The notes below the pieces were generated by a model. It worked only from the letters and a program-made list of their open reading frames with translations. It had not been told where the DNA came from and did no database searches. Position numbers and translations under genes: made by a program. 15,066 bases of DNA, taken from Ophiostoma sp. CBS 140.51. Lineage: Eukaryota; Ascomycota; Sordariomycetes; Ophiostomatales; Ophiostomataceae. The stretch lies in contig JANSLP010000519.1 in NCBI GenBank assembly GCA_029298735.1, positions 1 through 15,066 of the forward strand, written 5' to 3'. Of the stretch, positions 1 through 8,110 are shown in pieces. The first letter of the stretch is position 1, and every line of letters begins with the position of its first letter.

Positions 1-952
1 AGAGCTCTTGCGCTTGTGTTGGGGGTCAAGAGACCCTGACCCTGAACGAGAGCGAATCTTTATCACCAACAAGACGCGAATCTTCAACACATAAACAAAT
101 ATCCAATAAAATAAGAACCAGAATAAGAAAACGCAATCATTTATCGCGGTCCTCAGCCAACTTCTGTACATTTTTTAAGCAAGGCGTGTACAAAAGCAGG
201 ATCCCGCGTCTGGGTAGGGTAAGGTCAATGTCGGGGAACTGCCTGTTGATGTTTGGTTCAGCAACCCGTCAACCCAGTGGAAACTATTTACTGAGAAGAT
301 AGAGCCTCAATTCTTGGCGACGGGAAATTTTGCGACACAACGCCTGTCAGAATCCATTTGGACCACTAATTTCCCCGCCAGCGCCGTTGGCTCTCCACTT
401 TGTTTGTTCCTGCAGGGTAAGACAAGTGGCGAAACCCCACCAGCCAGGCCCAAAACTTTATTTTTAGCGGACTTCTTGTTGGTCCATTTCAACGACATCT
501 CGTCTTTCCTCCTTCAACACACGACATGACGACGATATTTGCTCGAGTTCAAAAGTTTCCTTTATACGTATACGAAACATGAGCTCTATTACTTGACGGA
601 CTAATACGACCAACTACTTGTTTCGATTATACACCCGACAAGAGCTTCATTACATGCCATCCTAAGCCTTCTTTCCACGTTGCCTCCACTAGCCTCAGCC
701 CCGACGTTGATATTTGATTTGCAAGCTACAGGAAATTTGCGGCCTGTATCTAACATGCTGGACTTGCTTGGCTTATTAGTTATGATGTGCAATAATCTGG
801 CAGCTGCGGTAGAATTAATGCCAACAAGCCGTATCGCATGTCGCCGCGACCCGCCTCCCTGGTCGGCATGGCGCTCCTCTCTTGGGCTAAAGCTGTCGAT
901 GTGCATACCAAAAACACTCCTCAAATTTTTGGTTACAGTAAGACTATCTATT

Positions 953-1005
953 ATGAAGAGAATATGAAGAGAATATGAAGAGAATATGAAGAGAATATGC
1001 AGAGA
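953..1005. repeat. 11-bp tandem repeat, four perfect copies plus a partial fifth
   Basis: The unit ATGAAGAGAAT is repeated head to tail at 953-963, 964-974, 975-985 and 986-996. A fifth partial copy, ATGCAGAGA, carries one mismatch. The unit length is not a multiple of three and no gene covers it, so it is best read as a small non-coding minisatellite made by replication slippage. It is likely length-polymorphic between isolates. Confidence 0.9.
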
Positions 1006-1435
1006 TCACGTCGCTACGTCGCTATTACGACTGTGGCAATGTATACCAGCAGCGGGAAAAGCGCCTTTGTTGACATCACGATGCACATGACATGTCGTAT
1101 GGTCAGATAATATTTCGGCACCTCCGCTATCGCGACTACTTAGAAGAAAACAACTCATAACATGGGCTGATTTGCTGGAGTCTCTAAGCCGGATTGCGGC
1201 CGTCTCTCTATCACACCCACCGTGAGTGCCCCCAGCCCCGTGATCAAGCACAGTCATCCATTTCGCCGCACCCTGCCCGAAATGCTGCCCTACTGCGATC
1301 GCAAGTTCTCCCTTCACGTGAAATCTTTGTCATCCATGTCATTCTATGTCTTGAATGGCCAGAAAATATGCTTCATATGTTCGCAGCCAGTAGACCTCTG
1401 CACCGACAAACGAACACCCGTCCTACCTCCCTCCG

Positions 1436-1507
1436 AATCACTTGGCCAATCTGGATACGATCACGATTCGAGACCTCGAGGTCACCCGTTCGAACCCCGC
1501 CGGGGAT
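1436..1507 (+). pseudogene. tRNA-like relic (A box and B box at tRNA spacing)
   Basis: TGGCCAATCTGG at 1443-1454 resembles an A box, and CGTTCGAACC at 1487-1496 resembles a B box. The distance from the A-box T (tRNA position 8) to the first T of TTCGA (position 54) is 46 nt, as in an intronless tRNA. The middle resembles the anticodon region of an Arg (TCG)-type tRNA. The arms do not pair: the T-stem ACCCG/CCCGC and the acceptor AATCACT/CGGGGAT mostly fail. This is therefore not a working tRNA. It could be a decayed tRNA or the head of a tRNA-derived SINE. A perfect 12-bp direct repeat, CGACAAAATAAC, follows at 1517-1540, which would suit a SINE tail. Chance similarity remains possible. Confidence 0.3.
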
Positions 1508-1516
1508 AATTAAAAG

Positions 1517-1540
1517 CGACAAAATAACCGACAAAATAAC
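1517..1540. repeat. 12-bp perfect tandem duplicate
   Basis: CGACAAAATAAC occurs twice in direct succession (1517-1528 and 1529-1540), ten bases after the tRNA-like stretch. No gene overlaps it. It may be a short tail repeat of a SINE-like element or simple slippage. Confidence 0.8.
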
Positions 1541-2698
1541 CCTACCTATACACATTGGCAGAAGGCCGGCCTTCCGTAGCAAAACCATTCTGACAGGGGT
1601 TTTCATAGCCAGACTGCTCTGCAGTGGGACCTACCACACGGGGGAGGCTGGTGAACTTTTTGTATGTTCGACAAAGTTTGTTTGAGCCCTTTTCTGCTTC
1701 AATTTTGCTGTTTTGTTTTGGTTCACGATGCGGGACAGAGCGCGCCGCACTGCTGACCACCAGTCTACACCAGCAAAGCAGGATCGCAGCTGCAATGCAT
1801 GGGAGATTGACGAGCCAATTTGCAAGTCGTAAAACTACAAAAATATGAGAGAGTTCTGCACACCATCTGGCACAATAAGAGGCACAAATGGACCTGCGCA
1901 TGACCTTTTCCATTATCAAAGATCTTTCTTTGGCGCATTTCGTTATCCAGGTGTGACATAGAGGAACAACAGATGTGATAGGTGATTAAAAGTTGCACCC
2001 ATGTATCGTCAATGGCCTGTTGCTGACACCGTTATTGCGAAGTTTTTACCGCCTCCAATGTTTCCGAGGCGCGCATTATTCTCCAGGTTTTTTCTCTGGT
2101 CAGTGAACATTGGTCAAGAGGAAAGCATTTTCCCAGTGCTGTTTGCTTTTATTCAGGTAGTGGTGCTGTCCAGCGACAAAAGTACACCTTGAAAGGCTTG
2201 ATTCCTGGAAGTACTGTTTTGTTCTCGCAAAGAATTTGAAAAAATAAATAAAATAAAAAAAAACCAAAAAACCTTGGAGTCTTAGCAAGATTCGCCGTCA
2301 GTGACGATTTTGGTGAACAGCTCAAATGTCGTCAGGCCCTGGCAGCTGACTGGTCACCTGACAGCGGCTCTCATTCGCCGAGGTCCTTCCTCAAAAGCCT
2401 CCAAGGATGCAGGTTGAGTTTCTGGTCTTTCCCTGCATTTCGAATTACCTTGCTACCCCAGAATACAATTTCGGTCACATTGATTTGACCAGCCCCCAAT
2501 GCAAAAGAAAGCATAGGCAGCACAAAAGGACACGACACACCCCCCCTTGTGCTTCAAACGATTTCTCGCACCGAGCTCCCCACGAACATGCCCTTACGAG
2601 CTGCTGAAACAGGCAAATCGACCAAAATGGCATCTGGCCGGTGTTTCGATCGGCCTTAGCGAGGTGCCTCCCGACGTGCTTGTTCCATCTCCATGGTC

Positions 2699-2919
2699 AA
2701 CAGGGGTAATAAATGTTAGTGCGAGGACACAGAACAGGGAGCAAACCGTCCCCCTGCACGTACCTTCTTTTAGTGAGATGGGTGCAAAGATACATCCATG
2801 AAATCCAACACCCTCTCATGGACAGACAACTCCTTTTCTCGACTTCCCAAAACCCTTGCCGAACGTCTTCTGGACAAGAGGACTTTTCTCCACTAATTTT
2901 AACATTTATTACCCCTGTT
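2699..2919. repeat. 221-bp segment bounded by a 20-bp perfect inverted repeat
   Basis: Positions 2699-2718 (starting AACAGGGGTAATAAATG) are the exact reverse complement of 2900-2919 (ending ATTACCCCTGTT), with 181 bp between them. A perfect 20-bp match at this spacing is very unlikely by chance. It resembles the terminal inverted repeats of a small non-autonomous DNA element (MITE). I see no target-site duplication beside the ends (GGTC on the left, CTTG on the right) and no further pairing inside the arms. It could therefore also be an inverted duplication left by repair. No transposase is present. Confidence 0.6.
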
Positions 2920-2979
2920 CTTGTACGCGTCGGGGCTCGAGGCTCGAGGTCGACAGAAACAAACAGCACAGCGAGATCC

Positions 2980-3055
2980 AAAAAAAGAACAAGTGAGGGA
3001 GCCTGTTTGGACCCCAACCCGGCGCAATCGCTGCGCCACAACTGTGCAATCACGG
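2980..3055 (-). other. Pol III-like relic with D-arm-like hairpin and T7 run
   Basis: On the minus strand, GTGGCGCAGCGATTGCGCC contains a perfect 6-bp stem (GGCGCA/TGCGCC, 3021-3037) around a 5-nt loop. It matches a tRNA A box and D arm, as in TGGCGCAGCGG of several tRNAs. GGGTTGGGGTCC follows, loosely like a B box but much closer than in a tRNA. A run of seven T residues on the same strand (2980-2986) would suit a Pol III terminator. No full cloverleaf can be drawn. It may be a truncated tRNA-derived element or coincidence. Confidence 0.25.
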
Positions 3056-3351
3056 CCTTGAAACAAGACGAAACATATGTTGGGGCCACCGGATAGGAGC
3101 ACTGACAGATGGACAGAGAGATAGGGAAATGGCTGGTGGTTGTGTTGATAAATATGGTCCTTCTGTGCTATTTGTGTCGCAGATTGACCAGCACCGAATG
3201 GCACCTCTTGCCTTTGAGTATTTTGGGTGAGTACAAAATGCGCCACAGAACCCAGCGGTCAACGTGGTTCGATAAAGTCATTCTACAGACAGTCCATACT
3301 GACACACCAATGAGAACCACGATAATTAGCCGTTGACAATTGAGATACACC

Positions 3352-6300
3352 ATGACCGCGGACTCGAGCTCTCACACCGAAGGGCGATCACCGGCAGCCA
3401 GTTCGTTCGCGGTATTCGAGGCACCATCGACGGCATTGTCAACAACATCGTCGCCGGGCAATTCATCTTCGAGCTTATTTACAGCACAATCTCAACTATC
3501 GACACCACATGTCTTTAGATCTTTCCGGGACACACATCTTCAGGTCAGCGGGAGCGGACAGAGTACATCAGCATCGCCCAGACGACAAGCATCAGAGTCT
3601 AGTTTTTCATCGGGGCTAGGTCGTGCCACACCTGAATCGACACCTTCGATCAGTGGTGCGTATCCTGTTGTATTTGGACCTGCTGCGAGAAGCAAACCTC
3701 AAAACCAGTCTGGATTTGTTTTCTCATTGGAACAATCGACCGCCAACACACCCCAGCCCACGTCGAGACCGCTGTTCTCGTCACCATCCAACACACTGCC
3801 CCATGCTGAGCCTAGATGGAGTTTCTCAACTAGACAATCAACCTCTAGTACGCCTCAAATGACACCGGGCTCGTTGTTCTCGCAGCCATTTCATACACCC
3901 AAGGAAGAACCTGCATATTTATTCTCAGCCAGACAATCAACCTCCAGTACGCCTCAAATGACACCGGGCTCGTTGTTCTCGCAGCCATTTCATACACCCA
4001 AGGAAGAACCTGCATCTTTATTCTCAGCCAGACAATCAGCCTCCAACTCACCTCAACCGGCTTCGGGATCTTTGTTCTTGCCACCATCTGATTCACCACC
4101 CCAAACGGAGCCCAGACCATTTTTTTCATCTGGCCTGTCGGGTTCCAAAATGTTTCCAATCACATCGAGAACGCTGTCCTCGCCCCCAACAGTACCCTCC
4201 AACCAAAGAGATACATCTGTCCCTGCTAGTGAATCGAGCTCTTCACCACAGCCAGCAAAGCAGCCAGAACCATGGATCTCTTCCCGACCACAACCTGCGG
4301 CAGCGCGCCCAAGGCATCCATCTGTTCTGGACCTGCCGTTGCCACCTACAGAACAACCTTCACTTTTTTCCTTTCTCACTATACTAAAAAGTCCACCAGA
4401 GTCAACTTTAGCGGGTGTATCAAGGCCAGCTGTGGCAGCAAGATCAGCACCCGGGGTGGCCACTGCAACCTCGTCCGTTATTGTGCCATCAGCCAAGGCC
4501 CCATCCTTACCAACATCGTTAGTGACCACACCAAGACCCATTTCTACGCCGAATGCGAGTTCACCGGCAGAGCTCGAGGCACGGCCCAATGCCAACACCC
4601 TGTTCTCCTCCTTTATGCGGACATCTACTGGTGCGGCCGAGCTTCCTTCCAGCCCAGTGTCCACACGGGTATCGGAACTCGCATACAGCCCTGTACCCAT
4701 ACGGGCAGTTGAGCTCGCATCCAATTCAACACCCCCATTGGTAGCCGAACTCACGCCCGAGTCAGCGCACCTCCGACCACCGGCCCCGCGGCCTTACGAC
4801 CCTTCTTGCGAGGCAGCACCACCCAGGCCGTTCTACTCGTCAACAATTCAAGATGCGCTCAAAGAAGGCACCAAGTTTGCACAGGAGGCTGCTGCTGCAA
4901 TCAACAGTCTCGACATCCACGATGAAAATCTAAACCGCCTATCAAAAGAGTCAGAAGCACTCCAGACCTTTAACAGACATAACACACGCACGATTGCTGT
5001 TCTAGGGAACACTGGTGACGGTAGGTTTTCTAATTTTAATTTTCAGAGTCCTCAACGGAGTTCATTTTCTGACACTGCCTAGGTAAAAGTAGGCTGATCA
5101 ATTCTCTTCTCCATGTCCCCGGCCTTGCCCCCGAGGTACGTATATATTTTCCCCTTCGAGTGTCTTGTTTTCCACTGCTACACAAAAGAGCCCAATTTCT
5201 GACCTTGTTCTCATTTGACTAGAGCGGAAGTGGACGGGCCTGCACTTCGATTGTCAGCGAGTATCATCCAAAACAGCCTGGCCAAGATGCACCCTTCCTC
5301 ATTGAAGTCGAGTACCTAAACAAGGAAGAAATGAAGGAGCATCTGAAGGAGCTACTATGGAACTACCGCCGTGTTTACCTCCCTGACATAAATGCGGCGG
5401 CTCTCAATGACGCCGAGTACAAGCAGCTCGAGGCTGCCTCTAACACTGCATGGTTTACACTGCAGACTGCCTTTCGACATGAGAATGCCTTTAGTGCCAC
5501 TTTTGCTAAGGACATGAGCGATGGTGCCGACGACCGCATTCTGGACCAGCTTATTGCCTGGTCAGATCAGATAGAATGGCCACAAGGCAGCGAGTCAGGC
5601 TACTGGACGACCACGGAAGTCACTGCTGATGCTTGCACCGAAGCCACACGACCATTTATGGAGGACAAATTCTGGCCTTTTACAAAAATCATCCGAGTCT
5701 ACCTCAGCTCGCGTGTCCTTGATGCGGGAATCGTTCTTGCCGATCTACCTGGACTTCGAGACGTCAACCTGGCTCGCGTCCGCGCCACGCAGCAGTATAT
5801 CTCCCGTTGCGACAGCATCCTAATTGTGGGCCGCATCCAGCGAGCCATCTCTGACCAGTCGCTGCAGTTATCCCTCTTCATGTCGCTGGCCAGCCAAGCA
5901 CCAACTGAGTGGCAGGAAAATGGAGGTGCCAAGTTCAATATCGCTGTTGTTTGCACCCACGCAGAGGACATGAATATGCAAAGGGAAAGGCGGGGGCTCA
6001 AGGATGCAGCCATCGAATCTGAGCTGACCCGTCTTGATGGAGGTATACTAAGAGCTCGGGATGCTGGGAACCTACGAGAGGAATTGAGCAAAAGGCTACA
6101 GTAAGTTGCTGATGATAAATCAGTGTCCCGATCTCTGGCACACGCTAATTCTTTGTTACCTGTACAGACAGCAAAGGCTTCTCGTCGAAGAGAGAAACAG
6201 AAATGTCACCAAGGGACTGCAAGAGGCTTACGACGCCAAGATGGAGAATCAAGACAGGAAGCTGCCTGTTTTCTGTGTCTCTAACACGTGGTACGATGAG

Positions 6301-7911
6301 TACACCACTACAGGGGACGTAGACTTGGTTGTCGCAAGCCAGATCCCAGCTCTCCGGCAGTATTGCCAGACTATTACGGCAGGTGCCCAGCTGGACGAGG
6401 CAAAGCGCTATCTGCACTCGAGTCTACCGGCCCTCTTCGCTTCGCTCGAACTATGGACCAACAATGCCATTGCTGCACGAAACAGACAGAACAATGCACA
6501 GGGCAACAGGCCAACCCAGACGGTCGAACGCATTCGCCAACTGGTAAAGAATTTCAGAAATGAGGTACGGTATACAAAAATGTACACCAAAGAACCATGC
6601 TCTTCTTCCTGACTAACAACAAACCAGGAACCACGGCCAGACGTTGTTTTCCTACGGCAATTTAGGGATTGCTTCCAAGAGCAAATCATGACCTATTTTA
6701 GTAAGCATTTCCACAAATCAAGTAAAAGAGCTATTTGGTTACTGACAAACGTGCGCAGCAAAAAGAGAGGAGTACTGGAGACAGCAAGCGGTCACGGAAA
6801 GCGAGAAGTGGACCGTGTCGTCTGGCCCTGTAAGTTTTATTGCTTATCTTGCGGCTTGCATTGAATGGTTTAGTTAAAGATCTCTAACAAGTGCTTTTGT
6901 ATTACAGGACCGCTGGCATCAAAGTAAGATAGAATAAACCGACTGAAGGACAACCCATTTCAAGAATTTTGAACGGAAACTGACATCTAATTCACACAGC
7001 TCAGTACCACTCATGGTGTGTACATGACGGCGACCATAGCACAACCCCAAAACCAAACGTCAACTGGAATGCACGACTGATCTGGACAATGCGCATGGAG
7101 CTTGGGACGCCTTGGGAAATTGTTCAAGACCAGGTGCGTGAAGGGTTCAAGACGATTTACGACACCACCAGGGCAAGTCTAGGTGAAATTTCGAGGCTCA
7201 TTTCAGAGGCTGATGCCATTCCGGACTGTGGCGGCTTGGCACGCTTGATTGGCTTCGACCTGGACGAGCTCAAGTACGCTTTGGGCCGAGAGGAACGGCG
7301 GTTTCTTGTTGAACTTGGGTATGGTTACTTGCTCCAAACATTCAGCGTCTCATGAATTTTACCACCGCATACTAACATCAAAACAGGTCCAAGCGACGTC
7401 AAGCCAGCGAGGCAACCTGTTCGTCATACATTGTCCAAGAGATGCTCCCGGCATACCGCGATGCATCATGTAAGTCTGGTGAGTATAACAAGTAACCAGA
7501 AAAATCTCAGTCTTTGACCAAAGGCTAACAACGGATACAAAAGGCACCGGTCGAAGGCTTGCCCAAGAAACAATAATCAAGGAAAAATTACGCGACGGCG
7601 ACATCTTTTTGAATATCGGCGACACTCTTCAAGAGGATGTGGATGTGCTTCTCGCCACTTCGGTGGAAATAATTGGGAATCATCTCAATACCCTATATGA
7701 GGACGTCCGGCGAAATGTTTTGATGGTAATTGGTGAGGGCGAAGGCGAAAGAGTTTCGAATGTTGAAGCTGTTTCACCGATCTCACCACATGACCCTGCG
7801 GTGGGACGGCGTTTGGTCGACTTTTCAGCCAAGATGTCTGTATTGAAGGCACAATGTGCTCTTTTACTTGTGACGGACAATAATGCTTTCGGATCTTTGC
7901 TAGGAGCTTAA
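3352..7911 (+). CDS. SLIP-GC-like, dynamin-type large GTPase with long disordered N-terminus
   Basis: I reconstruct ten exons: 3352-5020, 5083-5135, 5223-6100, 6168-6564, 6628-6700, 6759-6829, 6908-6923, 7000-7318, 7387-7478 and 7544-7911. They give 1311 residues in an unbroken frame. All introns are GT-AG (58-87 bp), most with a CTNAC-type branch site. The start is the ATG in ACACCATGACC. Residues 1 to about 505 are Ser/Thr/Pro-rich with recurring LFS/FSS motifs and a 33-residue repeat. A helical stretch leads to the P-loop GNTGDGKS (552-559), whose codons are joined across intron 1. SGSGRACTS (from 575) resembles the switch I region of fungal nuclear GTPase SLIP-GC proteins, and DLPG (748-751) is G3. 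G4 is unclear; THAED (819-823) is the best candidate and lacks the usual lysine. The long C-terminal part resembles the conserved tail of the fungal family, including a CKSGTGR segment. GTP binding is well supported; cellular role and nuclear location are inference from the family. Confidence 0.85.
3730..4131 (+). repeat. Four 33-34-residue repeats in the GTPase N-terminus
   Basis: Four in-frame units cover residues 127-260. Units two and three (3832-3930 and 3931-4029) are each 99 bp and differ at only two bases: one synonymous (TCT/TCC) and one changing Tyr to Ser. The flanking units (3730-3831 and 4030-4131) are 102 bp and strongly diverged but keep the pattern QS-x-x-x-x-PQ, then LF, then EP. 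The central pair is thus a recent tandem duplication inside an older repeat array. Each unit ends in a phenylalanine-serine motif in Ser/Thr/Pro-rich sequence, which suggests a disordered region. Confidence 0.9.
5021..5082 (+). other. Intron 1 splitting the P-loop codons
   Basis: This 62-bp GT-AG intron falls after the first base of the last glycine codon of the P-loop. Splicing joins GGT-GAC-G to GT-AAA-AGT and restores GDGKS. A candidate branch site CTGAC lies near 5069. Without splicing the frame reads into a stop at 5080-5082, so retention would give a truncated protein lacking the GTPase domain. An upstream TTTCAG at 5041-5046 would leave only 26 bp and is not a likely acceptor. Confidence 0.85.
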
Positions 7912-8110
7912 ATTTGGAATATTTCTGGCTTGGATACCTTGCAAGGTATAAATATTAGGTTAGGTGTGTTAAACCTTGTTGATTCTTCCCTAGACAATTT
8001 ACTCGGTTTTCTTCTTCCACCTTTTGCAAAATTAATTTCGTAATCAATCATATCAATCTGTAGATACAAAGTCCACTATCACAGCACTGTCATAATGTCC
8101 CACCATACAA
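7912..8110. other. Convergent intergenic region between GTPase and P450
   Basis: The two genes end facing each other, 199 bp apart, so both 3' untranslated regions and polyadenylation signals must lie here or overlap. The stretch is AT-rich. It contains a 16-bp perfect palindrome, ATACCTTGCAAGGTAT (7934-7949), only 22 bp after the GTPase stop. I see no small gene in it. Confidence 0.6.

Larger units (their letters stand above)
1..3351. other. Gene-poor intergenic region
   Basis: No reading frame here shows a recognisable domain, a convincing chain of spliced exons or a good start context. Open frames of 60-160 codons occur on both strands and overlap each other, with low-complexity or random-looking products. 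Supportable items are listed separately: an 11-bp tandem repeat (953-1005), a tRNA-like stretch followed by a 12-bp duplicate (1436-1540), a 20-bp perfect inverted repeat (2699-2919) and a second Pol III-like relic on the minus strand (about 2980-3055). The last few hundred bases must include the promoter and leader of the GTPase gene starting at 3352, but I see no clear TATA box. Confidence 0.6.

Noticed and set aside
307..498. 63-codon minus-strand frame with a fair start context and a basic product
   Set aside because: No recognised domain, no flanking exons that extend it and no similarity I can name; an opposite-strand frame of similar size overlaps it.
1194..1685. 163-codon plus-strand frame
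   Set aside because: Overlaps several other frames, runs through the tRNA-like relic and the 12-bp duplicate, and the product has random composition.
2697..3096. Overlapping frames of about 130 codons on both strands
   Set aside because: They run through the inverted repeat and the Pol III-like relic. Mirror-image fragments such as TGVINV come from the inverted repeat itself, not from a protein.
3340..3351. Earlier TTG start for the GTPase
   Set aside because: A standard ATG with good context lies four codons downstream; TTG starts are not expected for a nuclear fungal gene.
4053..4754. 233-codon minus-strand frame opposite GTPase exon 1
   Set aside because: It mirrors the Ser/Thr/Pro-rich sequence of the sense strand; long antisense frames are typical opposite such biased coding sequence.
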